Of a DNA stretch of 64,000 bases, positions 1 through 9,672 are shown piece by piece; within the stretch, counting starts at the first letter, position 1; each line of letters starts with the position of its first letter. The position numbers and the translations under genes are program-made. The notes under the pieces were generated by a model, which saw only the letters and a program-made list of their open reading frames with translations, did no database searches and had not been told where the DNA came from. Source of the stretch: an uncultured Saprospiraceae bacterium (lineage in GTDB: Bacteria > Bacteroidota > Bacteroidia > Chitinophagales > Saprospiraceae); NCBI GenBank assembly GCA_937926205.1, contig CALEYL010000075.1:210766-274765 (forward strand), in the 5' to 3' direction.

Positions 1-2
1 AC

Positions 3-755
3 CTCTTTTCTCAAAAAAAAGACCAGCTTCTCAACATCTATTTTACGGCCGGATTTCCAGAACTCCGGGATACAGAAACCATCATCCTTGCCCTTGAAAA
101 AGCAGGGGTAGACTTGATTGAAATCGGCATGCCCTATTCCGATCCGCTTGCCGACGGACCAACCATCCAGCAATCCAGCCAGGTCGCACTGGCGAATGGC
201 ATGACCTTGAAGCTGCTCTTTGAACAAATTCGTTCCGTGCGCCAAAAAACAGAAATCCCCCTCATCCTCATGGGGTATTTCAATCAGATGATGCAATATG
301 GTGAAAGCGCATTTTTGGAAAGCTGCAAAGAAGCAGGAATAGACGCGCTCATCATGCCGGATTTACCATTGGATGAATATGAAAAACACTATAAAGCCCA
401 ATTTGAAAAGCTCGATCTGGGCATCTCTTTTCTCATTACCCCGCAAACCAGCGAAGCCCGGATAAGAAAAGTAAACGAACTGACACGCGGTTTTATTTAC
501 ATGGTATCCAATGACGCCATTACCGGAGGAAGCAGGGAGTTTTCCGAACGCCAACTGACTTATTTTCAACGCATCAGCGACATGAATTTGCCGCATCCCC
601 GGCTGATAGGCTTTGGCATTTCTGACCGAAAATCATTCGAAACAGCCTGCCGCTTTGCACAAGGCGCCATCATCGGCAGCGCTTTTATCCGCGCACTAGA
701 AAAAGCTGGCGATGTAGCGGCAACGGCAAGTGCTTTTGTATCTGAAATCCGTTAA
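3..755 (+). CDS. trpA: Tryptophan synthase alpha subunit, 5' end outside window
   Basis: Catalyses release of indole from indole-3-glycerol phosphate and passes it to TrpB. The reading frame is open from base 3, and the residues before the first methionine (LLNIYFTAGFPELRDTET) are typical TrpA N-terminus, so only a few codons are missing. The catalytic region is visible: IEIGMPYSDPLADGP contains the conserved Glu, and DALIMPDLPLDE the conserved Asp. The GGSREF and GFGIS phosphate-binding loops follow. It stops 6 bases before the convergent end of the ABC transporter. No other trp gene is adjacent; trpB and trpF lie 15 and 31 kb away in this window. Confidence 0.95.
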   Translation, partial: LFSQKKDQLLNIYFTAGFPELRDTETIILALEKAGVDLIEIGMPYSDPLADGPTIQQSSQVALANGMTLKLLFEQIRSVRQKTEIPLILMGYFNQMMQYGESAFLESCKEAGIDALIMPDLPLDEYEKHYKAQFEKLDLGISFLITPQTSEARIRKVNELTRGFIYMVSNDAITGGSREFSERQLTYFQRISDMNLPHPRLIGFGISDRKSFETACRFAQGAIIGSAFIRALEKAGDVAATASAFVSEIR

Positions 756-761
756 TGGTCT

Positions 762-2564
762 TTACAAATACCCCTTAGCCTGCAGGCGAAAGAGTTCGGC
801 ATATTTACCGCCTTGTTCCAGTAATTCTTCATGGCTGCCGATCTCAAGCAGCTGCCCGTTTTCGAGAAACAGGATGCGGTCGGCCATACGTACCGTGGAA
901 AAACGGTGCGAAATCAATACCGCTGATTTTCCTTCAATGAGCTCTGAAAAGCGCTGGAATACTTCAAATTCAGCGCGGGCATCCAGAGCAGCCGTCGGCT
1001 CGTCGAGGATCAGCAATTGTGCGTCGCGCATGTAAGCGCGCGCAAGGGCTATCTTTTGCCACTGACCACCGGAGAGCTCGGTGCCGTTGGCGAAGCGTTT
1101 GCCCAGAAACTGTTCATAGCGTTCCGGGAGTTGATCAATGACGGTATTGGCCAGGCTCTTTTCGGATGCGTTGTGAATTTGCGGCATGTCTCCTACCGCT
1201 TCGATGTCGCCAATGGCAATGTTTTCGCCGGCTTTCAGTTGAAACCGAACATAATCCTGAAATATGACGCCAATATTCCGCCTCAGGGAGTCAAGGTCAT
1301 AATTCCGGATATCGATTCCATCCAGCAAAATGCGGCCTTCATTGGGTTCGTACAGACGAGCCAGAAGCTTTACCAGCGTCGTTTTTCCGGCGCCATTTTC
1401 GCCGACAAGGGCCAGTTTTTCGCCTTTATTCAACTGGAAAGACAGGTTGCGGATGGCCCATCGCTCGTTGCCGGGGTATTTGAAACTTACATTTTCAAAG
1501 ACAAATCCCTGCTGCACTTTTTCCGGAAAAAGCACCCCGTCTTCAGGCGAACTGATTTCGGGTTTGATGGCAAAAAAATCAAACAAATCCTGCAGGTACA
1601 GTGCGCCTTCTGCAATGCGCGAAAACCGGGTCATAACCCCCTGGAGCAAGCCATGCATCCGGTTAAACGACCCCGACAAAAACGTCAGGGTACCAATGGT
1701 GATGACAGCACCTGCAGCCTGAATGAGGATAAAAACGTAGGCGCCGTAATAAGACAGCGTTCCGAAGGCCGTCAGCAGACTGCCCCACCCTGCCCGGCGA
1801 ATGGCCAGTTTCCGGTTGGCGATGTAATACCGGTCCGATACTTCCCGAAAACGGTTGGATAAAAATTCCGCTAAATTGAACAGTTTGATTTCTTTTGCCG
1901 TTTGATCGCTGGCGCCAATGTATCGCAGATAGTCAAGTTCGCGTCGTTCAGGCGTCCACCCCCGGGTCAGGGAGTAACTTTCCTGATTAAAATAAGTCTC
2001 CCCCAGAAAAGAAGGAATGACCGCCACAATCAGGATCAGGATGAGCCACGGATTGAACACCACGATACCTGCTCCCAGAAACAAAAGGGTAATGATGTCC
2101 TGACATTGGTACAGCAATTGGGACATCAGCACAGTACGCCCGGTTGTCTGGCGGCGCGCCCGCTCCAATTTGTCGTAAAACTCTGAATCTTCAAATTGGT
2201 ACAAATCGAGCGTAGCAGCATGCCGCATCAGTTCCACGGAAGTTCGATTGGAAACCAGGTCGCCGAGCAGACTGTCGAGCAGGTTGATGCCCCGGCTGAT
2301 CAGGTCGGAAACAATGGCCAGGATGGCTTCGATGGCAACCAAGGTCCAGAGATAAGAAAATTGTGCGTCTTTGACTTCAACAAGCCGGATGACCTCATCA
2401 ATGATTTCTTTAGCGACATAAAGGGTTGCAAGCGGAATCACAGATTGTAACAGGCGCAGGCAAATATTGCCAATAGCCATTCCAGAGTGGGTGTTCCAGA
2501 TGAGTTTAAAAAATTCGGGTAAATGCCGCAGCGCGGAAACCTGTTCTTTAAAAGCAATCGCCAT
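762..2564 (-). CDS. ABC exporter, fused membrane and ATPase domains
   Basis: A 600-residue half-transporter of the ABC exporter class that would work as a homodimer in the inner membrane. An N-terminal six-helix membrane domain covers about residues 20-330 and the ATPase about 355-600. Walker A is GENGAGKTT (388-396), the signature is LSGGQ (497-501), Walker B is LLILDEP (517-523), and the switch histidine is H553. The substrate cannot be read from sequence. It is a distant paralogue of the exporter at 60911-62740: same length, and both have the unusual LSGGQWQ extension of the signature. It converges with trpA and diverges from the helicase gene, so it is probably a single-gene unit. Confidence 0.88.
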   Translation of the reverse strand: MAIAFKEQVSALRHLPEFFKLIWNTHSGMAIGNICLRLLQSVIPLATLYVAKEIIDEVIRLVEVKDAQFSYLWTLVAIEAILAIVSDLISRGINLLDSLLGDLVSNRTSVELMRHAATLDLYQFEDSEFYDKLERARRQTTGRTVLMSQLLYQCQDIITLLFLGAGIVVFNPWLILILIVAVIPSFLGETYFNQESYSLTRGWTPERRELDYLRYIGASDQTAKEIKLFNLAEFLSNRFREVSDRYYIANRKLAIRRAGWGSLLTAFGTLSYYGAYVFILIQAAGAVITIGTLTFLSGSFNRMHGLLQGVMTRFSRIAEGALYLQDLFDFFAIKPEISSPEDGVLFPEKVQQGFVFENVSFKYPGNERWAIRNLSFQLNKGEKLALVGENGAGKTTLVKLLARLYEPNEGRILLDGIDIRNYDLDSLRRNIGVIFQDYVRFQLKAGENIAIGDIEAVGDMPQIHNASEKSLANTVIDQLPERYEQFLGKRFANGTELSGGQWQKIALARAYMRDAQLLILDEPTAALDARAEFEVFQRFSELIEGKSAVLISHRFSTVRMADRILFLENGQLLEIGSHEELLEQGGKYAELFRLQAKGYL

Positions 2565-2615
2565 ATTTGCGTGTTAGTTCTACCTCGTCCTTCGAAGCCG
2601 GGCTCTAAAATTAAT

Positions 2616-2623
2616 TACCTTCG
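2616..2623 (+). promoter_or_regulatory. -7 promoter box, one mismatch
   Basis: TACCTTCG matches the Bacteroidota -7 consensus TAnnTTTG except at one position. It lies 36 bases before the helicase start codon, in the divergent region with the ABC exporter. No convincing -33 TTG at the right distance. Confidence 0.4.
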
Positions 2624-2659
2624 TAAATACAAATCCTTTCATCAGATTGTTTAGCCTGT

Positions 2660-4561
2660 ATGTCATCAGAAACCGGGAGCGAATTGGAGCGGTTACTCGC
2701 TTTGCTCAAAATTGAGAAAGAAGAAGATTTTGAACAACACCGCATTTATGTTCAGGGCTTGCCCCTGGCTGAGCGCGTGGCAAAAGGCTATTGCTGGTAT
2801 CCTGTTGCCGTGGTGCGTTCAGGATATTCCGTTGGCGACCGCGCTTTTGTTGTCGTGGAAAAAAGTGATAAAATAAAAGAACACCAGTTTCGGGCAGGAA
2901 AAACTGTAAGCCTTTTCACCCAGCAGGCTGGCGCCAAACGCCCCGAAATCAGCGGTGTCATACACTACACCGACAAGCGAAAAATGCACATAATCCTGAA
3001 CACGGAATACGTGCCGGAATGGGCGACACTCGGACAGGTTGGGGTCGATTTGCTTTTTGACGAACGTAGCTATGTGGAAATGGAAAACGCTTTGAAAAAG
3101 GTCATGCAGGCCAGCAACAACCGCCTTGCAGACCTCCGGGATGTCATTCTTGGAAAATTTCCAGCCAGGTACAGTGAATTCAACTCCGCGATAGAAATCC
3201 CTTCCCTGAATGATTCCCAGCGCGAAGCCGTCCGTGAAGTCCTCGCTGCTCAGGATATCGCACTCATTCACGGGCCTCCGGGAACCGGCAAAACCACAAC
3301 ATTGGTCCAGGCCGTCAAGTTGTTGTGCAAAACAGAAAACACCGTACTCGTCGCGGCGCCCAGCAATGCTGCCGCTGACCTGCTCACCGAACGCATCGCC
3401 GCCGAAGGTTTATCGGTTGTCCGCATCGGCAATATTTCACGGGTTGATGAAGATCTTTTGCAGCATACCCTTGAAGTGCAAATGGCGCACCACCCCGACA
3501 GCAAGCACATCAAAAAAGTAAAGATTGAAGCCAATGCTCTGAGACGGGATGCCAAGCGTTTCCGGCGAAAATTTGGCCGCGAAGAACACGAAGAGCGCAA
3601 AAATCTTTTTCAGGAAGCCGGCGAACTGATGGCCTGGGCCAATCAGATGGAGGAAAGGCTGCTCGACCAGATACTCGATGGGGCGGATGTCATTACCTGT
3701 ACGCTTGTGGGCGCTTCCAACAAGGTACTTGAAAAGCGAAACTTCCGGACTGTTGTCATAGATGAAGCGGCACAGGCCTTAGAGCCTGCTACCTGGATTC
3801 CCATCCTCAAAGCTTCCAAAGTGGTGCTCACCGGCGATCCGTTTCAGTTGCCGCCAACCGTGAAATCGGATGCGGCACAGCGACAGGGATTTAACATTAC
3901 CATGCTTGAAAAATGCCTCCAACGTTTCACCCGTTCCAGCCTGCTGAATGTGCAGTACCGCATGAACGCGGTCATTATGGGGTTTTCCAACTTTAAATTT
4001 TACAACAATGCGCTTATGGCGCATGCTTCTGTATCTCAACGGCAGTTGCCCATCGAAGCCAATACACCGCTTGTGTTTTTAGACACCGCCGGCTGCGGTT
4101 TTGAGGAACAGGTTCACGAAACCTATCAAAGCCGCTTTAACCCCGAGGAGTTTCAAATTTTGTGCGAACACCTCTACCAACTCATTGATGCCTATGGCGA
4201 CCATCCGCTACCGGAAATTGCCGTCATTTCCCCCTACCGCGAGCAGGTTAACTGGATGCAGCAAAACATCGCTCAGGACGAGCGCCTCGCTAACATTTCC
4301 ATAGAAATCAACACCATAGATGCCTTTCAAGGGCAGGAATGCGATGTGGTTTACCTTTCTCTTGTGCGTTCCAACATGAAAGGCGAAATAGGTTTCCTCA
4401 GCGATTACCGCCGCATGAACGTCGCCATGACCCGCGCGCGATACCAGCTGATTGTCGTGGGCGACAGCGCCACCATTGGCGGCCACGCTTTTTACGAAGA
4501 TTTTTTGCGCTACTGCGAGCAGGAAGGCGCTTATCAAACGGCGTGGGAGTTTATGCAGTGA
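2660..4561 (+). CDS. UPF1/DNA2-like superfamily 1 helicase
   Basis: A 633-residue SF1B helicase of the IGHMBP2/UPF1 type. The N-terminal 180 residues look like the beta-barrel domain of that family (PVAVVRSGYSVGDRAFVVVE). Walker A is GPPGTGKT at 205-212. Motif II reads DEAAQALEPAT, motif III is LTGDPFQLPP, and the C-terminal RecA domain ends in the family hallmark MNVAMTRARYQLIVVGD. In bacteria such proteins act on DNA or RNA with 5'-3' polarity; the exact role is unknown. Starts at ATG after a near-consensus -7 box. Confidence 0.88.
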   Translation: MSSETGSELERLLALLKIEKEEDFEQHRIYVQGLPLAERVAKGYCWYPVAVVRSGYSVGDRAFVVVEKSDKIKEHQFRAGKTVSLFTQQAGAKRPEISGVIHYTDKRKMHIILNTEYVPEWATLGQVGVDLLFDERSYVEMENALKKVMQASNNRLADLRDVILGKFPARYSEFNSAIEIPSLNDSQREAVREVLAAQDIALIHGPPGTGKTTTLVQAVKLLCKTENTVLVAAPSNAAADLLTERIAAEGLSVVRIGNISRVDEDLLQHTLEVQMAHHPDSKHIKKVKIEANALRRDAKRFRRKFGREEHEERKNLFQEAGELMAWANQMEERLLDQILDGADVITCTLVGASNKVLEKRNFRTVVIDEAAQALEPATWIPILKASKVVLTGDPFQLPPTVKSDAAQRQGFNITMLEKCLQRFTRSSLLNVQYRMNAVIMGFSNFKFYNNALMAHASVSQRQLPIEANTPLVFLDTAGCGFEEQVHETYQSRFNPEEFQILCEHLYQLIDAYGDHPLPEIAVISPYREQVNWMQQNIAQDERLANISIEINTIDAFQGQECDVVYLSLVRSNMKGEIGFLSDYRRMNVAMTRARYQLIVVGDSATIGGHAFYEDFLRYCEQEGAYQTAWEFMQ

Positions 4562-4611
4562 AAGCCAAAAAGGATTTACAATTTCCGGATAATCCTGGGT
4601 TTTGTAAAGAT

Positions 4612-5268
4612 CTAATCGTTTATCGCAGCATCTTCATACCTCAGAATCCGCATGCTCTCCTGAGTCGCATGCCGGGCAAGGTAGTCATCCAGAAGGGCCT
4701 TGCGCGCTTCCGGGCTCATATCAGGATGCTGGTCGTAATAGCCTTTTACCTGCCGCTGGCGGTAGGCTTCGTAAAGGGAAACGGCACAGGCAACCGAAAT
4801 ATTCAGGCTTTGTGCCATGCCCATTTGAGGGATGATAAAATTCCCGTTAGAATAAGACAAAGCCAATTCAGACAGACCAAGGTGTTCGTTCCCAAAAATC
4901 AGGGCAACAGAATCGGCGAGATCAAGATCGTAAACGCTGCAGGCGTCGGCAGAAAGGTGGGTACTCCAGAGGTGCCGGTACTGTGTTTTTACTTTTTCAA
5001 AACAAGCTTTTGCATCTGTAAACAGGTGGACATCCACCCATTTTCGGGCGCCGGCCGAGCTCCGTTTTCCCACGGCAATAAAATGGCGCGCCAGATCGGG
5101 GTCGGTATAGAGTACGTAAATTTCTTTGATGCCGACCGAGTCGCAGGTCCGCAAAACGGCGCCGATGTTGTGGGGATCGTGTACGTTCTCGAGCACCACC
5201 GTCAGATCCGGCTGACGGCGGGCAGCGAGTTCTTTGATTTTATCGTAGCGATCCGGATTGATTTTCAT
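4612..5268 (-). CDS. trmH: SpoU/TrmH-family RNA 2'-O-methyltransferase
   Basis: SPOUT-fold enzyme that methylates the ribose 2'-OH of RNA, most like tRNA (Gm18) methyltransferase TrmH. Motif 1 is NVHDPHNIGAVLRT with the catalytic Arg, motif 2 is IFGNEHLGLS and motif 3 is IPQMGMAQSLNISVACA; the last two form the trefoil knot that binds SAM. The C-terminal extension (about 45 residues) also fits TrmH rather than RlmB. The open frame reaches TTG at 5280, but the ATG at 5268 gives the usual start MKINPDRYDK. The gene follows the coiled-coil gene with a hairpin between them. Confidence 0.9.
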   Translation of the reverse strand: MKINPDRYDKIKELAARRQPDLTVVLENVHDPHNIGAVLRTCDSVGIKEIYVLYTDPDLARHFIAVGKRSSAGARKWVDVHLFTDAKACFEKVKTQYRHLWSTHLSADACSVYDLDLADSVALIFGNEHLGLSELALSYSNGNFIIPQMGMAQSLNISVACAVSLYEAYRQRQVKGYYDQHPDMSPEARKALLDDYLARHATQESMRILRYEDAAIND

Positions 5269-5281
5269 GATTGAGTACAAA

Positions 5282-5318
5282 AGAGAGGTAACACCTTGTT
5301 AAAAGGCATCACCTCTCT
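5282..5318 (-). terminator. Hairpin between the coiled-coil gene and trmH
   Basis: AGAGAGGT (5282-5289) pairs with ACCTCTCT (5311-5318); inner CCTT/AAGG pairs extend the stem through mismatches. Read on the minus strand it is followed by TTTTG, as expected for a terminator of the upstream coiled-coil gene. It sits only 14 bases before the trmH start, so some readthrough is possible. Confidence 0.5.
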
Positions 5319-5340
5319 GATATCGTAAGGACGTTAATGA

Positions 5341-8300
5341 TCAATTGTTGCTCCCAGTTTTTTTCTTATCCGCTTCAGCTTTCAGTTTCCGAAGATTTTC
5401 CTCGGCTGCTTTTACCTGAGCCTGCAAATCGGCAAGTTTTTTGTTCTCCGCAGCAATTTGCTGGCTCACTGTTTCCGCACGCTTTTGTTCTTCCAGAATT
5501 TTTGCATCGGCATCTTTCCGTGCCTGAGCAACCTCTGCTCCGTATTGTTTTTTCGCGGCGTCTGCTTTCGCCCGCTCCTCCGTAATCAGCACAGCAGTTT
5601 CCTCTTTCACTTTGGTGATTTGCATGGTAGACTGCTGACGCGCTTCATATACGGCGTCGGCCGCTTCTTTGCGGGCAGCGGTGATTTCCGTTTGCGACAA
5701 CTTGCGGGCATCTTCGGCTTCTTTGGCATATTGCATTTTTTGAGCCTGGCTGGATTCCCTTGCTGCTTTTACTTCTTCGGCTGCTTTGGCACGCATGTCA
5801 GCAATTTCCTTTTTAGCCAAAGCATCCGCATCTGCTACTTCTTTAGCAAATGCTGCTTTCCGGTTTTCTGCTTCCGTCCGTGCCCGGGTAATCTCATCTG
5901 CGGCAGCTTTCTGAGCCGTAGCGACTTCCTGTGCGGCAGTTTCACGTGTTTTTGCAATGGCTGCTGCTGCATCTTCGCGGGCTTTCAATACGGCTAAAGC
6001 CTGAGCTTCTTTCTCTTTAGCCGCATTCTCGCGGGCTGTCTTTACGTCATTTGCTGCTTGTTGGTTGGCAGCAGCGATTTCGGCAGCGGCGCGTTCCCGG
6101 GCAGCAGAAACTTCATTGGCGGCAGCCTGGCGTTCAGCGGCGCCTTTTTCGCGGGCAATGCGCACACTTTCCGCTTCCTGTTGCTGAATCTGGTTGATGA
6201 TATCGGCTGACTGTTTTTTGGCTTCAGATACCTGATTGGCAGCCGTTTGCTGAGCTAGCGCCTCCGCTTCTCTGGCTTTTGCAATTTCCCGCGCAGCGTT
6301 TTCCCGCGCAGCTGTAATTTCGCGGGCAGCATTTTCGCGGGCAGCTACCACCTCTTCAGCAGTAGCGTTTTTTATTTCGTTTTCTTTAGACTTCGCATCC
6401 TGAATGGCACGGGCAGCTTCCTCCTGAATCTGCTTGATGCGCTCCGTAGCCGTCTTTTGTGAATTGGCGACTTCCGATACATACTGCTCTTTGGCAGCAC
6501 CAGCATTCTTATTTGCTTCCTGAACCTGTGCTGCAGCCATTTCACTGGCTTTGCGCACTTCTTCCTGGGCGCGGGCGCGGGCGGCAGCCACTTCCTGAGC
6601 AGAAGTCGTGCGCACTTCTTCTTCCTTGGCCTTCGCAGCGGCTATTGCAGCCGCCAGCTCATTTTGTATTTTTGTTATTTCCTGGGTGGCGCGTTCTTTT
6701 GCCGTCACAACTTCCTGTCCTATCGATTGTTTTTCCTGTTCTGCACGTTGCCGGGCTTCCGCCACTTTATCCGCTTCCTGCTTGTTGATTTCCTGAATGG
6801 TCAATGCCGCTTTTTCACGGGCGGCAGCAACTTCGGCTGCAGACTGCTGGCGGGTAGCATCGGTTTCCTGGCTGGCTCTTTGCTTTTCAGAAGCAACCTG
6901 CTGTTGCGTCAGGCTAATTTCTTCGGAGGCCCGCTTTTTTGTATTTGCCACATCGGTAGCTGCCGCTTCTTTTTCGCGCGCTACATTCTCCCGAATCTGT
7001 GCGACTTCAGCGGCATTTGCTTCCAGAAGGCGGGTTTTTTCTTCCGCAATTTTCCGGCGCGTTTCGGCAAGGTCTACAGCCAATTTTTCCTTTTCCAGCG
7101 CTCCGTTTTCACGAATATGTGCTACTTCCTGAGCGGTTGCTTCCTGCGTTTGAAGGATTTGTTCTGCGGCCGTTTTTTTCACGCCGACTACTTCTTCTAC
7201 GGTCCTGTTTTGCTCCAGTTTAGCCTGTTCCCTTGCCTTTTGAATGGCGGCAACCGACTCCTCGCGAATCCGCTTGATTTCATTGGTTGAGTTTTCACGC
7301 GCTGAGGCGACTTCGTCGGCATATTCCAACTTGGCAAGATCGAGTTTTTCTTTGGCTGCCTTCAATTCAGCAGAAGCACGCTCACGGGATGCGGCAATTT
7401 CCTGTGCAGATGCCATCTGCGCCTTTTGTACTTCTTCCGCTGCTTTTTGCCGGGCTTCTGCCACATTCTTATTGATGGCCTCCATTTCGCTGCCTGCTTT
7501 GGTTTTGGCTTCCGCCAAAGCATCCGCCATTGCTTTGCGAGCCTGGTCTATTTCTTCCTGCGACTTTTTACGGGCCTCCAGTACTTCATCGGCATAAGTT
7601 TTCTTTTGCTGAGCAGCCTGCTCCCGGGAGAGCGCGACCTCATCCTGTATTTGTCGTTTAATTTGTTCCGCTTTGGTGCGTTCGTCTGCAATTTCCTGAC
7701 GCAATTTGGCCTTCACTTCACTCAATTCCTTGCGCAAAGCTGCCAGTTCGTCATCGTCCAGTTGGCTGATATCGGCTACTTTCTTGGGTTGGCCTGAAGG
7801 CTTTGCTGGCGTACTTTTGGGCAAAGACCCCGAAGTAGAACTGATGGGTCGGTTTCCGGTAGCGGGTGCAATTTCACCCCCGGAAGCTTCAACCTGTACA
7901 ATTTTATTTTTGTCCAGACGCTCATTGAAACAGATAGAAGCAGCTTTGAATTCAGCCCGTCGATTGTCGTTCACAGCAAACTTGCGTATCTCGTTGCTGG
8001 TGTTGTTTTTAATGTAAATCGTTGTGATGTCCGAGCTGACAAACCATTGAACAGCAGCAATATCCAGTTGAACAATATTGTGATGCAAGGGCGTCCCCCG
8101 GTCATTGCCCATCTCCCCCATTTCTATGAAGCGATAGCTTCGGCGCACCATATTGCTGTCCATAAAAATCAGTTCATCATCCTGATTAAACTCAACGCCC
8201 CCTTTTGAGAACATCCTGGCAGTAATGCCTTTTTCGCTACTGATTAATTCCATTCCATAGCTGTAGTTCCCGCGCAAAACCAAAGTCAACGTTGTTGTAC

Positions 8301-8439
8301 GCAACATGTGGGTTCCTCCAATAATGCGATCATCGGATATTAAAGTATTGCAATTTTGGGAATAGGCAATTTGCTGAACGCATATCCAGAAAAGGACAAG
8401 AAAGAGTAAAGACAGCCTGCATTTCATAAACCGTTGCAT
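5341..8439 (-). CDS. Secreted or periplasmic giant coiled-coil protein
   Basis: Family not recognised. The start is probably the ATG at 8439 (or 8427), which places a clean signal peptide (MKCRLSLLFLVLFWICVQQ, cut near AYSQ) at the N-terminus; the open frame runs further to 8520. About 220 residues of beta-rich, Cys-poor sequence follow, then a Pro/Ser linker. About 780 residues of uninterrupted Ala/Glu/Lys/Arg helix reach to the end. The helix repeats with an 11-residue period (AARENAAREIT then AARENAAREIA near the middle), which favours a right-handed coiled coil. It ends in a basic KKKTGSNN tail. No transmembrane anchor or sorting domain is seen, so it is likely a periplasmic spacer or structural fibre. 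Function unknown. Confidence 0.75.
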   Translation of the reverse strand: MQRFMKCRLSLLFLVLFWICVQQIAYSQNCNTLISDDRIIGGTHMLRTTTLTLVLRGNYSYGMELISSEKGITARMFSKGGVEFNQDDELIFMDSNMVRRSYRFIEMGEMGNDRGTPLHHNIVQLDIAAVQWFVSSDITTIYIKNNTSNEIRKFAVNDNRRAEFKAASICFNERLDKNKIVQVEASGGEIAPATGNRPISSTSGSLPKSTPAKPSGQPKKVADISQLDDDELAALRKELSEVKAKLRQEIADERTKAEQIKRQIQDEVALSREQAAQQKKTYADEVLEARKKSQEEIDQARKAMADALAEAKTKAGSEMEAINKNVAEARQKAAEEVQKAQMASAQEIAASRERASAELKAAKEKLDLAKLEYADEVASARENSTNEIKRIREESVAAIQKAREQAKLEQNRTVEEVVGVKKTAAEQILQTQEATAQEVAHIRENGALEKEKLAVDLAETRRKIAEEKTRLLEANAAEVAQIRENVAREKEAAATDVANTKKRASEEISLTQQQVASEKQRASQETDATRQQSAAEVAAAREKAALTIQEINKQEADKVAEARQRAEQEKQSIGQEVVTAKERATQEITKIQNELAAAIAAAKAKEEEVRTTSAQEVAAARARAQEEVRKASEMAAAQVQEANKNAGAAKEQYVSEVANSQKTATERIKQIQEEAARAIQDAKSKENEIKNATAEEVVAARENAAREITAARENAAREIAKAREAEALAQQTAANQVSEAKKQSADIINQIQQQEAESVRIAREKGAAERQAAANEVSAARERAAAEIAAANQQAANDVKTARENAAKEKEAQALAVLKAREDAAAAIAKTRETAAQEVATAQKAAADEITRARTEAENRKAAFAKEVADADALAKKEIADMRAKAAEEVKAARESSQAQKMQYAKEAEDARKLSQTEITAARKEAADAVYEARQQSTMQITKVKEETAVLITEERAKADAAKKQYGAEVAQARKDADAKILEEQKRAETVSQQIAAENKKLADLQAQVKAAEENLRKLKAEADKKKTGSNN

Positions 8440-8639
8440 TTTAATTGGAAAAGTAAGGTTTTTATAGTGCATTAATAACAATTGGCCTAAAAAAGTACGC
8501 CAAAGTGTTGGGAAAGGCACTTTTTCTTCGGAAACTGAGGGAATAGATCAGGTATGACAGATACAAAAGGCATCACAACCACTGCCCAAAACGCAGCTAT
8601 GGCGAAAAAACGTCTTTTCCCGGATTGGAAAATGTGACC

Positions 8640-9515
8640 TTATGGTGAATTTGTTTCTAATCCGGTGGGGGAAAGGTGCGCCGTGACGTAATTTACGACC
8701 CTTCGAACCGTTTTTCTGCGAATTTCACGCTCGAGGTCACGGTCAATGCGGTGCAGTACGTATTGGAATTTAAGTTCCAGGCTATTTTTGGTGATGGTTA
8801 CTGTTTTAAGGTTAAAACTGTTTTTTTCAATGTGTTTGTGGTAATCAGATAAGGTTTCAATCAGCTCAGCTTCCAGGGCTTCGATCGTTTTGAGATGCTG
8901 GATGTTTATCTCAAACTCAATGCTGACTTTCCGGATTCCTTTTTTGGTGTAATTGATGATTTCACTGGAAAAAACGGTGCTGTTCGGGATAAAGATGACG
9001 TCATCGTCGTCATTCAGCAAAGCAATTTTTGTAAAGTTGATGTCTATGATTTTTCCTTTGTAATCGCCGATTTTAAGGTAATCCCCAATGTTTACCTCTC
9101 TCGAAAAACTAATGATGATGCCACTGATGATTTCAGAGATAAAGTCCTTGGAAATGATGGCAATGGCTGCCGCTACGATGCTGAGAGACGTGAAAAGTTT
9201 GACGTAATCAATGCCCCAGAATCCCAGCGCCGCCATAAAGACAGCGCCTGTCAACAGGATGTAATAAATGTTTTCCAGCCCGAGGATGACATTGTCTATC
9301 GAACCCCTGGGCATTTTTTTTCGCTTTCGGTAAAAAGCAGACAGCAGAATAATAATCAAATTAGAGGCAAAAGCAAAAACCAGGAAGTCTAAAAGCACAA
9401 TCAGGAAGTTGTCCAGGGGATGGTCAATCCTTTGTACCCAGATATTCCGGCTTAATTCTGCCGCAATCAGCAGGGTAAGTACGATCAATTTCAAGGTAAT
9501 GGTCAAATTCCTCAT
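8640..9515 (-). CDS. MscS-family mechanosensitive channel
   Basis: Small-conductance mechanosensitive channel homologue of 291 residues, near the size of E. coli MscS (286). There are three to four predicted membrane segments in residues 5-140. The pore-lining/beta-domain junction carries the family pattern VNIGDYLKIGDYKGKIIDINFTK followed by the beta-domain sequence IFIPNSTVFSSEIINYT. A soluble C-terminal domain rich in charged residues follows. It would release solutes on hypo-osmotic shock at the inner membrane. Confidence 0.88.
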   Translation of the reverse strand: MRNLTITLKLIVLTLLIAAELSRNIWVQRIDHPLDNFLIVLLDFLVFAFASNLIIILLSAFYRKRKKMPRGSIDNVILGLENIYYILLTGAVFMAALGFWGIDYVKLFTSLSIVAAAIAIISKDFISEIISGIIISFSREVNIGDYLKIGDYKGKIIDINFTKIALLNDDDDVIFIPNSTVFSSEIINYTKKGIRKVSIEFEINIQHLKTIEALEAELIETLSDYHKHIEKNSFNLKTVTITKNSLELKFQYVLHRIDRDLEREIRRKTVRRVVNYVTAHLSPTGLETNSP

Positions 9516-9653
9516 TTGTGTACGCTTCTTTCTTTATTCAAAGTAACAACTTTTTGGCGTCAACCTCAAGTAACCTTAACGGACAGTTGCCATCTTTGGT
9601 ACAGGTTTCCCGCTTTAGAATGTCATACCAACCGTGCTCTGCCAATTTCCCCT

Positions 9654-9661
9654 TACCTTTG
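9654..9661 (+). promoter_or_regulatory. -7 promoter box deciding the downstream start
   Basis: Perfect TAnnTTTG (TACCTTTG) 11 bases before the ATG at 9673. It lies inside the longer open frame that begins at 9634, so the translated product should begin at 9673. Confidence 0.6.
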
Positions 9662-9672
9662 CCGCTCAGAAA

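Noticed and set aside
1017..1862. 281-residue plus-strand ORF
   Set aside because: Antisense to the ABC ATPase domain; no motif or promoter.
5458..7597. Several long plus-strand ORFs (up to 208 residues)
   Set aside because: Antisense of the Ala/Glu/Lys-rich coiled coil, which avoids stops on the other strand.
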